DNA of 64,000 bases from Pollutimonas bauzanensis (lineage in GTDB: Bacteria > Pseudomonadota > Gammaproteobacteria > Burkholderiales > Burkholderiaceae_B). Below, in pieces: positions 49,713 to 58,072 of this stretch. Positions within the stretch are counted from its first letter, which is position 1. Each line of letters begins with the position of its first letter. Position numbers and translations under genes: made by a program. The stretch spans positions 62,001 to 126,000 of the forward strand of contig NZ_FQXE01000013.1 of the NCBI RefSeq assembly GCF_900129885.1, given 5' to 3'. The notes beneath the pieces were generated by a model that saw only the letters and a program-made list of their open reading frames with translations, had not been told where the DNA came from and did no database searches.

Positions 49713-50399
49713 ATGACGCCGGCTTTTTTCCGCGGATTGCGCGACAGCCTGGCCATCGCCGTCGGCTATGTGCCGGTGGCGGTGTCGTTTGGCCTGGCGG
49801 CCGTATACGCCGACATATCCCCGTGGATGGCGGTGCTGGTGTCCGTGCTGGTCTATGCGGGCGCCAGCCAGTTCATCCTGATCAGCCTGGTGGCCAGCGG
49901 CGGCGCGGCGTTCAGCGTGGTCGGCATTGTCCTGCTGATGAACCTGAGGCATTTGTTCTATGGCCCCGCCTTGCTTGCCAAGCTGGACCAAGGCCAGCGG
50001 CGCCGTCCCATGTTCCTGCTGGCCGCCGGCCTGACCGATGAAGTCTTTGCCACGTCCATCAGCAAGCTGGGCCGGCAGCCGGCCCACGAGCGCGAATCCT
50101 GGTATGTCGGGCTGCAGCTGGGCGCCTATCTCGCCTGGGTGGGCGGCACGGCCGCGGGCGCTTTCTTCGGCCACGACTGGCTGCGTGATTCGCCCTTGCT
50201 GTCGCAGACGCTGGGTTTCGTGCTGCCGGCGCTATTCTTTGCGCTGCTGCTGGAAATCAGGCGCATCGTGGCCTTCTATGTATTGGCAGGGGCTGCCGCG
50301 GCCACCTTGCTCGGCCTGTTTGTCCTGCCCGTCTACGGCGCCATCGTGGCCGGGATGCTGGCCGGCGCCCTGCTGGGCGCGCTGCGCGCCCGGGCATGA
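49713..50399 (+). CDS. azlC: Branched-chain amino acid exporter subunit AzlC
   Basis: A 228-residue membrane protein of the AzlC/YgaZ family. Typical blocks are GLRDSLAIAVGYVPVAVSFGLAA and YAGASQFILISLVASGG, then LLMNLRHLFYGPALLAKL. Together with AzlD it exports branched-chain amino acids and their analogues. The start follows the M23 gene stop by six bases. azlD follows immediately. Confidence 0.95.
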   Translation: MTPAFFRGLRDSLAIAVGYVPVAVSFGLAAVYADISPWMAVLVSVLVYAGASQFILISLVASGGAAFSVVGIVLLMNLRHLFYGPALLAKLDQGQRRRPMFLLAAGLTDEVFATSISKLGRQPAHERESWYVGLQLGAYLAWVGGTAAGAFFGHDWLRDSPLLSQTLGFVLPALFFALLLEIRRIVAFYVLAGAAAATLLGLFVLPVYGAIVAGMLAGALLGALRARA

Positions 50400-50415
50400 C
50401 ATCATGGAGCTGCAA

Positions 50416-50760
50416 ATGACCGATGCTTCCTTGTTGTGGGTGATCGCGCTGAGCGGCGCGGGCACCTTCCTGATCCGCCTGCTGCCCATGCTCAGTCAGA
50501 AAAAGGGGCTTGAAAGCGTCTGGAGCCGCGGCGGCCTGCGCAATGCCCTGGACGCCGTGGGGCCGTCGGCGATCGTGGCTTTGCTGGCGGCGTCTTTCTG
50601 GGGCATGATAGACCGCCATCCCACGGCGCAGAATGCCCTGCCCATCGTGCTGGGCTTGCTGGGCGTGATGCTGGGCAAGCGCCTGCTGGGCAGCATCGCC
50701 TGGGCGACCCTGAGCGGCGTGCTGGCCTATGGCCTGGCCTTGTGGGCGCTGTCCGTCTGA
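50416..50760 (+). CDS. azlD: Branched-chain amino acid exporter subunit AzlD
   Basis: A 114-residue membrane protein of the AzlD/YgaH family, with four hydrophobic segments and the family opening TFLIRLLPM. GGAG at 50406-50409 is ideally spaced for the ATG at 50416, so the ATG at 50404 (which overlaps that motif) is not used. It pairs with AzlC. It converges on spoT with a six-base gap. Confidence 0.92.
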   Translation: MTDASLLWVIALSGAGTFLIRLLPMLSQKKGLESVWSRGGLRNALDAVGPSAIVALLAASFWGMIDRHPTAQNALPIVLGLLGVMLGKRLLGSIAWATLSGVLAYGLALWALSV

Positions 50761-50766
50761 ACCGGC

Positions 50767-53034
50767 TCAGCCCTTGAGGCGCACGATCTTCTGCACCTGC
50801 GGCACATGGCGTATGGCGCGTATCACCTGGGCCAGGTGCTTGCGGCTGTCGACCTGCACGGTCAAGTGCAGCAGGCCGGTCGAGGCGGCGTCGTCCTGCA
50901 TGGTCAGATGCATGATGTTCGAGTCGGCTTCGGTTATCTCGGCGGCCAGCCGGCCCAGGACGCCGCGCTCGTTGATGACCGTGACGTCGAGCCGGGTCGA
51001 CAAATGCCTTGCGGTGTTGGTGTCCCACAATACCGGGATCCAGCGTTCGGGTTCGCGCGCCCGCTGGCGCTGGGCGACTGCGCATTCTTCCATGTGCACC
51101 ACCAGCCCATGCCCGAGGCGGATTCCGCCGATGATGGCGTCGCCCGGCAGCGGGCCGCAGCAGGGCGCCAGCTGGACGGCCTGGCCTTCGTTGCCATGGA
51201 TCAGGATGGGCGCGCTGTTGGCGGAGGCCAGATCGTCAAAGGCCGCCGCCGTGGTCGCCAGAATGGCGTTTTCGGGCGCGAAGCGGCGCGCCACCACGGC
51301 GGCCAGCCGCTTGCCCAGGCCGATGTCGGCCAGGATCTCTTCGCGCGAAGACGCGCCTGAGCTTTTGGCCAGCTTTTCCCAATCGGGGTCGTCGTCGGCC
51401 GGATGCGGCAAATGCAACTGGTCGAAAGCCTGATTCAGCAGGCGCTGGCCAAACGCCACCGACTCTTCCAGCTTGACGGTGCGCAGGTAATGGCGGATTT
51501 CCGAGCGGGCCCGGCCCGTGCGCACATAGTTGAGCCATTGCGCGCTCGGCCGCGATGCCGGCGAGGTAATGATTTCCACGGCGTCGCCGCTTTTGAGCTC
51601 GGTGCGCAAGGGCGCGAATTCGCCGTTGATCTTGGAGGCGACGGCCTGGTTGCCGATATCGGTATGTATGGTATAGGCGAAGTCCACCGGCGTCGCGCCG
51701 CGCGGCAGGGAGAGGATCTTGCCTTGCGGCGTGAACACATACACCGCGTCGGGGAAAAGATCCACTTTCACGTGCTCGAGGAATTCCCCCGAATCGCCGG
51801 TCTGGCTCTGGATGTCCAGCAGCGACTGCAGCCACTGGTGGGTGCGCTTTTGCAGGTCATTGAGGGTGACATTGTCTTCTTTGTAGAGCCAATGCGACGC
51901 CACCCCTTCTTCGGCCACATGGTCCATGTCGCGCGTGCGGAACTGGAACTCCACCGGGGTGCCGTAGGGGCCCACCAGCGTGGTGTGCAGCGACTGGTAG
52001 CCGTTGAGCTTGGGGATGGCGATGTAGTCTTTGAACTTGCCCGGAACCGGACGGTACAACTGGTGCAGTGTCCCCAGCGCCAGATAGCATTCGGGCAGGG
52101 TATGGACAATGACCCGGAATCCGTAGATATCCAGCACTTCGGAAAACGACTTTTTCTGTTCGGTCATTTTCGCGTAGATGCTGTAGAGGGACTTTTCCCG
52201 GCCGCTGACTTCGGCTTCGATGCCGGCCGCCGGCAAGGCGACCCGCACCGCGTCGGAGATCTTGCCCAGCACTTCGCGACGATTGCCGCGGGCGGCCATC
52301 ATGGCCTTGTACAGGACCTGATAGCGGTTCGGGTGTATGGCCTGGAAACAAAGGTCCTGAAGCTCGCGGAACAGCGCGTTCAGGCCCAGGCGGTGCGCGA
52401 TGGGGGTGTAGATGTCCAGCGTTTCGCGCGCGATGCGGCGGCGCTTTTCCGGGCTGACCGCGCCCAGCGTGCGCATGTTGTGCAGGCGGTCGGCCAGCTT
52501 GATCAGAATGACGCGCACGTCGCGCGCCATGGCCAGCAGCATCTTGCGGAAGCTTTCGGCCTGCTGTTCGGCCTTGGTGGCGAACTCCAGCCGGTCGAGC
52601 TTGGACAGGCCGTCGACGATTTCCGAGACGTCCGCGCCGAATTTCTCGGCCAGTTCCTGCTTGGTCACGCCCTGGTCTTCGATCACGTCGTGCAGCAGGG
52701 CGGCCATCAGCGAATCGGCGTCGAGCTTCCACCCGGCGCAGATTTCGGTTACGGCGATGGGATGGGAAATATAAGGTTCGCCGCTGGCCCGGAACTGGCC
52801 CAGATGAGCCTGGTCGGAAAACCGATAGGCCTCTTTGACGCGTTCGACGTCCTTGGGGCTGAGGTAGTGGCTGATGACCTTGGTCAGCGGCGCCAGCGAG
52901 GCTATGGTGTTGGGCGGGCTGTCAGTGCTGGCGAGCAGCGTGGTTTTTTGCGGCTTGCCCCGGCGCAGGCGGGAGCCCTTCTTGAGGACGGCCAAGAGCC
53001 CGGAGGAAGCACCACGAAGACTGGTAAACGCCAT
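50767..53034 (-). CDS. spoT: Bifunctional (p)ppGpp synthetase/hydrolase (SpoT/Rel)
   Basis: A 755-residue RSH protein. The HD hydrolase domain (about 55-210) has the metal site HDVIED with His115-Asp116 intact. The synthetase domain (about 260-380) includes YGFRVIVHT, LGTLHQLYRPVPGKFKDYIA and NGYQSLHT. The TGS domain (about 425-490), helical/zinc-finger region and C-terminal ACT domain are all present. Both activities are expected. It is the last gene of gmk-rpoZ-spoT on the minus strand, 18 bases after rpoZ, linking GTP supply, RNA polymerase omega and the stringent response. Confidence 0.96.
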   Translation of the reverse strand: MAFTSLRGASSGLLAVLKKGSRLRRGKPQKTTLLASTDSPPNTIASLAPLTKVISHYLSPKDVERVKEAYRFSDQAHLGQFRASGEPYISHPIAVTEICAGWKLDADSLMAALLHDVIEDQGVTKQELAEKFGADVSEIVDGLSKLDRLEFATKAEQQAESFRKMLLAMARDVRVILIKLADRLHNMRTLGAVSPEKRRRIARETLDIYTPIAHRLGLNALFRELQDLCFQAIHPNRYQVLYKAMMAARGNRREVLGKISDAVRVALPAAGIEAEVSGREKSLYSIYAKMTEQKKSFSEVLDIYGFRVIVHTLPECYLALGTLHQLYRPVPGKFKDYIAIPKLNGYQSLHTTLVGPYGTPVEFQFRTRDMDHVAEEGVASHWLYKEDNVTLNDLQKRTHQWLQSLLDIQSQTGDSGEFLEHVKVDLFPDAVYVFTPQGKILSLPRGATPVDFAYTIHTDIGNQAVASKINGEFAPLRTELKSGDAVEIITSPASRPSAQWLNYVRTGRARSEIRHYLRTVKLEESVAFGQRLLNQAFDQLHLPHPADDDPDWEKLAKSSGASSREEILADIGLGKRLAAVVARRFAPENAILATTAAAFDDLASANSAPILIHGNEGQAVQLAPCCGPLPGDAIIGGIRLGHGLVVHMEECAVAQRQRAREPERWIPVLWDTNTARHLSTRLDVTVINERGVLGRLAAEITEADSNIMHLTMQDDAASTGLLHLTVQVDSRKHLAQVIRAIRHVPQVQKIVRLKG

Positions 53035-53052
53035 GAGCCTCGCCCTGCGGGA

Positions 53053-53256
53053 TCAGGTGGGGACTTTGCGCAGCATTTCCACGCCGGTCACACCGGCAGC
53101 GATTTCGCGTAAAGCCGTCACAGTGGGTTTATCTTTGCTGTCAAGACGGGGCTCGTGGCCTTGCGCCAGTTCGCGCGCGCGGTAAGTGGCGGCCAAGGTC
53201 AGGTTAAAGCGATTGGGGATTTTGTCCAGACAGTCTTCAACAGTAATACGGGCCAT
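53053..53256 (-). CDS. rpoZ: RNA polymerase omega subunit
   Basis: A 67-residue omega protein. [19 protein letters not shown] and [11 protein letters not shown] are the family signature, and the length is normal for betaproteobacteria. It stabilises assembly of RNA polymerase and contributes to the ppGpp-binding site at the beta'-omega interface. It sits between gmk and spoT, with 31 and 18 bases, in one operon. Confidence 0.97.
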   Translation of the reverse strand: MARITVEDCLDKIPNRFNLTLAATYRARELAQGHEPRLDSKDKPTVTALREIAAGVTGVEMLRKVPT

Positions 53257-53287
53257 GGTTAACCTATAAGCAAGGGGGTTGGGGGAG

Positions 53288-53923
53288 TCAGGCCAGCGTT
53301 TTGCTGATGCCTAGTTGCGAAAAGAGTTCGGCATTGCGGGCGGCCTGGGTGCCATAGCGCAGGCGGGTCGCTGCAACAATTTGCCCCAGTTGTAGCAATG
53401 CAGTGCTAAATTCTTGATTAATAATAACATATTGGCACTCTGATACATGCGACATCTCACTGCCGGCGGCCAGCAGCCGGCGCGAAATCACATGCGGCGC
53501 GTCCTGGCCGCGGTTGGTCAGGCGCGATTCCAGCGCTTCGATGGACGGCGGCAGTATGAAGATGCCTATTGCTTGCGGATAGTGCTCGCGCACCTGGCGC
53601 GCGCCTTGCCAGTCGATTTCGAGCAGCACGTCCTTGCCCTGGTCGAGCGCGGCATCGATCCGGTCGCGCGGCGTGCCGTAGAAATTCCCATGGACTTCCG
53701 CCCATTCCAGCAGGGCGTTGCCATCGCGCAGGGCCAGGAATTCGTCGGCGCTGACAAAGCGGTAGTGTTTGTCGGCTTGCTCGCCCGGCCGCGGCGCGCG
53801 GGTGGTGCAGGAGATGGACAGGACCAGGCTGGGGTCCTGGTCCAGCAACGCGTTGACCAGGCTGGATTTGCCGGCTCCGCTGGGCGCGACCACCATGAAT
53901 ATATTGCCGGAGTAGGACGACAT
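53288..53923 (-). CDS. gmk: Guanylate kinase
   Basis: A 211-residue enzyme that phosphorylates GMP to GDP. The P-loop APSGAGKSS and the GMP-binding [18 protein letters not shown] with [13 protein letters not shown] are intact. The conserved [13 protein letters not shown] block follows. Gmk is a direct (p)ppGpp target in several bacteria, which fits its operon with spoT. It is the first gene of the unit. Confidence 0.97.
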   Translation of the reverse strand: MSSYSGNIFMVVAPSGAGKSSLVNALLDQDPSLVLSISCTTRAPRPGEQADKHYRFVSADEFLALRDGNALLEWAEVHGNFYGTPRDRIDAALDQGKDVLLEIDWQGARQVREHYPQAIGIFILPPSIEALESRLTNRGQDAPHVISRRLLAAGSEMSHVSECQYVIINQEFSTALLQLGQIVAATRLRYGTQAARNAELFSQLGISKTLA

Positions 53924-54059
53924 GATAATTAATCAGTAACAATTGGAACAGGCAAGGATAGCAAATCCGCCGGCGGTTTTTCGATGCCGGCGCTCTTATG
54001 CGGTATTTTTTTACAAAGTAAGAGGGACCGGCGCCGGGGACGCCGCAGCGCCGCGCGCC

Positions 54060-54389
54060 CTAATTCAATGGTTCGGGCGCGGCTAGTCCGAGTTCTTCCA
54101 GGGCGTCGAGGTAGGCCTGCTGGTTCACGCACAGGAATACCGCCGCGTCGCCCGGGTTCATGTTGAAAGTGATGTCCTGGATCTGTCCGCGCGCCTCGTC
54201 GGCCTGGTGAATGGCGGCCACGTGGACATCGCCGTCGCGCTCGAACTGGTCGCGCGGAACGAAGTCGGCGACCCGGTTGATGTCGGGTTCGCTCAGGACG
54301 ACATAGGCGCGGAATTGCAGGTCTTCGACAGTGACGTCCAGTACGAGACCGTGCTCCAGTGTTTCAACGACGTGGCTAAGGGCATTCAT
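54060..54389 (-). CDS. Hypothetical protein, 109 residues
   Basis: I do not recognise this family. The predicted protein is acidic and soluble, with no signal peptide or membrane segment and no cysteine motif; hydrophobic and charged residues alternate in a beta/alpha-like pattern (VVETLEHGLVLDVTVEDL at the start, ALEELGLAAPEP near the end). Its start overlaps the end of the methyltransferase gene by 14 bases, so the two are probably co-translated. Composition and codon use are like the neighbours, supporting a real gene. Confidence 0.7.
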   Translation of the reverse strand: MNALSHVVETLEHGLVLDVTVEDLQFRAYVVLSEPDINRVADFVPRDQFERDGDVHVAAIHQADEARGQIQDITFNMNPGDAAVFLCVNQQAYLDALEELGLAAPEPLN

Positions 54390-55038
54390 GGGCGGGGTGT
54401 GGCAGCTTGGCTGACTTGTACGAAAAAGTGGTGATGTTGGCCGGGGGCAGATTGGCCCAGACGACTTTGGAATTGGTCTGGTGGGCCTGTACGTAGCTGC
54501 GCCATTTCGGCAAGCGCAGATTGTACGTGAATTGAATGGCCACGCCGCCGTCGTGCAACAGCGTTTGCCATTGCCGCAAGATGGCTTGCGTTATGGGCTC
54601 GGGCAGCGAACACAGGGGCAGGCTGGAGACGATGGCCCGGATTTTGATGTTGCGGGGAATCAGGTCGCCGAGGTCCGCCGCATTGCCATGGATGATATCG
54701 ACCTGCGGGAAGCGCTGGCGCAGCCGCTGGACGAAGGGGCTGGAAAATTCGATGACTTTGAGCCGTTCCGGGGCCACGCCGTGGTCGAGCAGGGCGCGGG
54801 TTATCACGCCCGTGCCGCCGCCCAGCTCGATGATCAGCCCATCGCTGGATTCGGGAAGCTGCCGCGCCATCTGCCGCGCCAGATAGCGCGAACTGGGGCA
54901 TATGGCGCCGATGGCGCCTGGCCGGTTGTATAGCTCTTGAAGAAATATGCCGGGGGCAATGTTTTTAAAGTACTCTGAAACGCGCTGGGCGCCGCCCAAC
55001 TTTAAAACTCGAAGCATCATAGAACCTGTCATATCCAA
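54376..55038 (-). CDS. Class I SAM methyltransferase, phospholipid N-methyltransferase-like
   Basis: A 220-residue protein. The block IGAICPSSRYLARQMA, then the SAM site IIELGGGTGVITRALL and IVSSLPLCSLPEP, are typical of COG3963-type phospholipid N-methyltransferases (PmtA-like), which are related to KsgA. Substrate is not proven; phosphatidylethanolamine methylation is the best guess. ATG starts at 55038 or a few codons later are possible. A 109-residue unknown protein follows with a 14-base overlap. Confidence 0.82.
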   Translation of the reverse strand: MDMTGSMMLRVLKLGGAQRVSEYFKNIAPGIFLQELYNRPGAIGAICPSSRYLARQMARQLPESSDGLIIELGGGTGVITRALLDHGVAPERLKVIEFSSPFVQRLRQRFPQVDIIHGNAADLGDLIPRNIKIRAIVSSLPLCSLPEPITQAILRQWQTLLHDGGVAIQFTYNLRLPKWRSYVQAHQTNSKVVWANLPPANITTFSYKSAKLPHPAHECP

Positions 55039-55171
55039 GTTGGGCTACGTTAACAGCTGATGGAACGAACACGATGTCGAAATGTTAATAGCGATACCTT
55101 GCTGAAACAGCAGTATATGTGCTGCGGCGACGGCATGGCGAATATCTTGGCCGGGCGTGATAAAGCGCAAA

Positions 55172-55966
55172 TCAGGCAAGCGCGGCGGCAAAATCAAGCG
55201 TGGCGATCACCGGGACATGATCGGACGGCTGCTCATTGGCGCGCGGCGCCTTGTCGATGACGCAGGCCGTGCAATAGGGCTGCAGTGCCTGCGACAGCAA
55301 TACATGGTCGATACGCAGGCCGGCATTGCGGCGAAAGGCGTAACGGCGGTAGTCCCACCAGGTAAAGGATTTTTCCTCTTGTTCGAACTGGCGGAACGCG
55401 TCGCTCAGGCCCAGCTCCAGCAGGGACCCGAAGGCCTCCCGCTCGGGCTCGGAGACCAGGACGTCGCCTATCCACTTCAAGGGGTCGTGGACATCCTCGT
55501 CCTTGGGAGCCACATTGTAGTCGCCCAGGATGGCCAGGCGAGGGTAGCGCTGCAGCTCGTCGCGCAGCCATGAGCGCAGCGCTTTGAACCACTCGAGCTT
55601 GTATTCGTATTTGTCGCTGCCTATGGATTGGCCGTTGGGGCAATAGGCGCTGATCACGCGGATGTCGCCCATGGGGCTGTCCAGGGTAGTGGCAATGATG
55701 CGCTGCTGGTGGTCGTCGTATGCGGGCAGATTGCGCTGCACATCGGTGCCCGCGCCGCGGGTAATGACGGCCACGCCGTTATAGGTCTTCTGGCCGGCCC
55801 AGTTGGCCTGGTAGCCGATCTCGGTGAAAGCCTCCAGCGGAAACTTTTCGTCGGGCAGCTTGAGTTCCTGCAGGCACAGCGCGTCGACCGGATTGGCGGC
55901 CAGCCAGTCCAGCACCTGCGGCAGGCGTACTTTCAGGGAGTTGATGTTCCAGGTGGCTAATTTCAT
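55172..55966 (-). CDS. xthA: Exodeoxyribonuclease III
   Basis: A 264-residue AP endonuclease/3'-5' exonuclease for base excision repair. LATWNINSLKVRL, CLQELKLPDE (metal-binding Glu), GDYNVAP (Asp-Asn) and the terminal PSDHVPVIATL (catalytic His) are all intact. The start is taken as the ATG at 55966; a TTG two codons further upstream is in frame but unsupported. It diverges from the Bug-type receptor gene. Confidence 0.96.
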   Translation of the reverse strand: MKLATWNINSLKVRLPQVLDWLAANPVDALCLQELKLPDEKFPLEAFTEIGYQANWAGQKTYNGVAVITRGAGTDVQRNLPAYDDHQQRIIATTLDSPMGDIRVISAYCPNGQSIGSDKYEYKLEWFKALRSWLRDELQRYPRLAILGDYNVAPKDEDVHDPLKWIGDVLVSEPEREAFGSLLELGLSDAFRQFEQEEKSFTWWDYRRYAFRRNAGLRIDHVLLSQALQPYCTACVIDKAPRANEQPSDHVPVIATLDFAAALA

Positions 55967-56017
55967 TTTCAATCTATCATGTTGTTATTCAAAATACTCA
56001 TCCTAATATGCCTATGC

Positions 56018-56027
56018 TTGCATGCAA
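56018..56027. promoter_or_regulatory. Palindrome TTGCATGCAA in the xthA/Bug intergenic region
   Basis: A perfect ten-base palindrome lies 52 bases upstream of xthA and 108 bases upstream of the receptor gene. It is a plausible operator for the catabolic cluster that starts at 56135. No regulator gene is adjacent and the binding protein is unknown. Confidence 0.3.
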
Positions 56028-56134
56028 ACGTGAGCTAGAACGAAACGGCATAGCTGATACAGTCATTGACCTATCGCGGTATTAGCCGCAGAGCGGAATA
56101 ATAGGCCTCCCCGACAATAATACATGGAGGCAGT

Positions 56135-57121
56135 ATGTTTTCCCTTTGCAAAACTACGCATATACTTTTTAGCTCCGCCGTCAGCGTCACAATGTTATTC
56201 TGCGCTCCGGCGCAGGCTGCCAGCGAGTGGCCCAGCAAACCGATCACTATCGTGGTGTCTTATCCTCCGGGCGGCGGCGCCGACCTGATGGCGCGCCTGG
56301 TGGCCCAGAAAATGTCGGCGCAGTTGAAGCAGAGCGTCATCGTCGAAAACAAGCCCGGGGCTAGCGCGCAAATCGGTGCGAGCTACGTCGCCAATAGCGC
56401 TCCTGACGGCTACACGCTGCTCGTCGATGCGGCATCGTTCTCTATCAACCCGAACCTGTACCCGAAGCTGCCCTACGATGGGATAAAGGCCTTCGTGCCG
56501 GTTGGCGTGCTGGCTCGTTTCCCATCCGTAATCGTTGTCACGCCCAGTTTCTCGGCCCAGTCGCTTGCTGACCTGATCGGCCTTGCCAAAGCCGAGCCTG
56601 GCGGCGTGTTTTATGCATCCGCCGGCAATGGCTCGGCGCAAAATCTGGGTACGGTGCTTTTCATGGAAAAGGCCGGGATCAAGCTCGAGCAAATTCCCTA
56701 TAAAGGCGGCGGTCCGGCTATGACGGACGTCATGGGCGGTCAGGTTCCGATGTATTTTGCCAACGTCGCATCGTCCATCGCCCATATCAAGGCAGGCAAA
56801 CTGCGCGCCCTGGCGGTGACCGGTTCAACCAGGGCTGAGGCCTTGCCGGACGTGCCGACGCTCAAGGAAGCTGGCGTTGTCGACGCCGAGTCATACGAAT
56901 GGAATGGAATGTTCGCGCCCAAAGGCACGCCGCCCGAAATCGTTGACAAGCTTGCACTCGCACTGGAGCAGGCTCTCGATTCTCCCTCTGTGTCCGACAG
57001 AATCAAGGAGTTGGGCGGCCAGCGTTTGCCTGGAGGGCGCGAGGCGGCGGTCAAGTTCGTGCAGGAACAGTCGGACCGGGCTGGCGAAATCATTCGCCAC
57101 AACAACATCAAGGTCGACTGA
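56135..57121 (+). CDS. Bug-family substrate-binding protein (tripartite tricarboxylate transporter receptor)
   Basis: A 328-residue periplasmic receptor of the TctC/Bug family, which is greatly expanded in Bordetella and relatives. A signal peptide (about 1-28, PAQAA) is followed by WPSKPITIVVSYPPGGGADLMARLVA, the ENKPGASAQIGA loop and the YKGGGPAMTDVMGGQV block that line the carboxylate site. Membrane subunits (TctA/B) are not encoded nearby, which is common for this family. It heads a set of three genes, with a lactonase-like amidohydrolase and a dehydrogenase, suggesting a hydroxy- or lactone-type carboxylate. Confidence 0.95.
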   Translation: MFSLCKTTHILFSSAVSVTMLFCAPAQAASEWPSKPITIVVSYPPGGGADLMARLVAQKMSAQLKQSVIVENKPGASAQIGASYVANSAPDGYTLLVDAASFSINPNLYPKLPYDGIKAFVPVGVLARFPSVIVVTPSFSAQSLADLIGLAKAEPGGVFYASAGNGSAQNLGTVLFMEKAGIKLEQIPYKGGGPAMTDVMGGQVPMYFANVASSIAHIKAGKLRALAVTGSTRAEALPDVPTLKEAGVVDAESYEWNGMFAPKGTPPEIVDKLALALEQALDSPSVSDRIKELGGQRLPGGREAAVKFVQEQSDRAGEIIRHNNIKVD

Positions 57122-57164
57122 ACCGACAGGCCGGCCAATCGACCAAACAGCAGGGAGAATCACA

Positions 57165-57974
57165 TTGATTACCGTGGATAGCCATGCGCATATTTTCGAG
57201 CGCAATTTGCCCATTGTCCATAGCCCGCGCTACCTGCCCGGCCACGATGCCACGCTGGAGGAGTATCTGGGCTACTTGGATGCGAACGGAATTAGTCACG
57301 GCGTGCTGGTCCAGCCCAGTTTCCTGGGCTCCGACAACAGCTACCTGTTGGCCGCCCTTGGGCGCAAGCCGCAGCGGCTTCGTGGTGTCGCCGTCGTCGA
57401 TCCCGAAGTGTCAGAAGACGAACTGTCGCGCATGGCGGACTCTGGCGTCGTCGGCATACGCCTCAATCTGATCGGCCAGCCACTGCCCGACATGCGCGCC
57501 GACCCATGGCCGCGGCTGCTCAGGATGCTGACCGCCTTGAATTTTCACGTGGAGATTCATCGCCAGGCTGGCGATCTGGCGCAACTGCTCGATCCCTTGC
57601 TATCGGCATCCGGGGTCAATGTCGTTGTCGATCATTTCGGCCGGCCTGATCCCGCGCTCGGCGTGGACGACCCGGGATTCCGCTATCTATTGTCCTGTGC
57701 GGCGTCGCGCCGCGTCTGGGTGAAGGTGGCGGCCTCCTATCGCAATGGTCCCGATGGCCGGGGCGCGGCCATCGCGCTGGCGGCGATGCCTTTGTTGCGC
57801 AAGACCTTCGGGCTGGAGCGGCTAGTGTGGGGCAGCGACTGGCCGCACAGCCAATTCGAGGCGACCGAAAGCATACAAGCCGCAAAAGCGCGCCTGGAAG
57901 AATGGTTGCCGTCGTCCGCCGATCAGGCGATCGTGCTGGGCGAAACGCCCGTGCATCTGTTTCATTTTGCGTGA
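57165..57974 (+). CDS. Amidohydrolase family protein, PDC-lactonase-like
   Basis: A 269-residue TIM-barrel metal hydrolase of the COG3618 group (2-pyrone-4,6-dicarboxylate lactonase-like). VDSHAHIFE near the N terminus holds the H-x-H metal site. Further histidines are in FHVEIHRQAGD and VVDHFGRPD, and the catalytic Asp is in LVWGSDWPHSQFE. The start is TTG at 57165, six bases after GGGAGA (57153-57158); no suitable ATG exists before the H-x-H motif, though GTG 57174 is also possible. It probably opens a lactone made by, or imported for, the same pathway as its neighbours. Confidence 0.88.
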   Translation: MITVDSHAHIFERNLPIVHSPRYLPGHDATLEEYLGYLDANGISHGVLVQPSFLGSDNSYLLAALGRKPQRLRGVAVVDPEVSEDELSRMADSGVVGIRLNLIGQPLPDMRADPWPRLLRMLTALNFHVEIHRQAGDLAQLLDPLLSASGVNVVVDHFGRPDPALGVDDPGFRYLLSCAASRRVWVKVAASYRNGPDGRGAAIALAAMPLLRKTFGLERLVWGSDWPHSQFEATESIQAAKARLEEWLPSSADQAIVLGETPVHLFHFA

Positions 57975-57985
57975 CGATGATGCAG

Positions 57986-58024
57986 AAAGGGGAGATGCGA
58001 ATGACGCATTCGGACCTGGCCTGA
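57986..58024 (+). CDS. Micro-ORF of seven codons with a strong Shine-Dalgarno
   Basis: AAAGGGGAG (57986-57994) stands six bases before an ATG at 58001 that encodes MTHSDLA and stops at 58022-58024. It lies in the 98-base gap between the lactonase-like and dehydrogenase genes. It could be a leader peptide or the surviving start of a gene lost by deletion. Translation is unproven. Confidence 0.35.
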   Translation, partial: KGEMRMTHSDLA

Positions 58025-58072
58025 ATATCCATACCATACATACCATAGTAATTTCGATAACGGACTGTAACC

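Noticed and set aside
51403-53112. 569-codon plus-strand open frame opposite spoT
   Set aside because: spoT shows all RSH domains; the reverse frame is a shadow.
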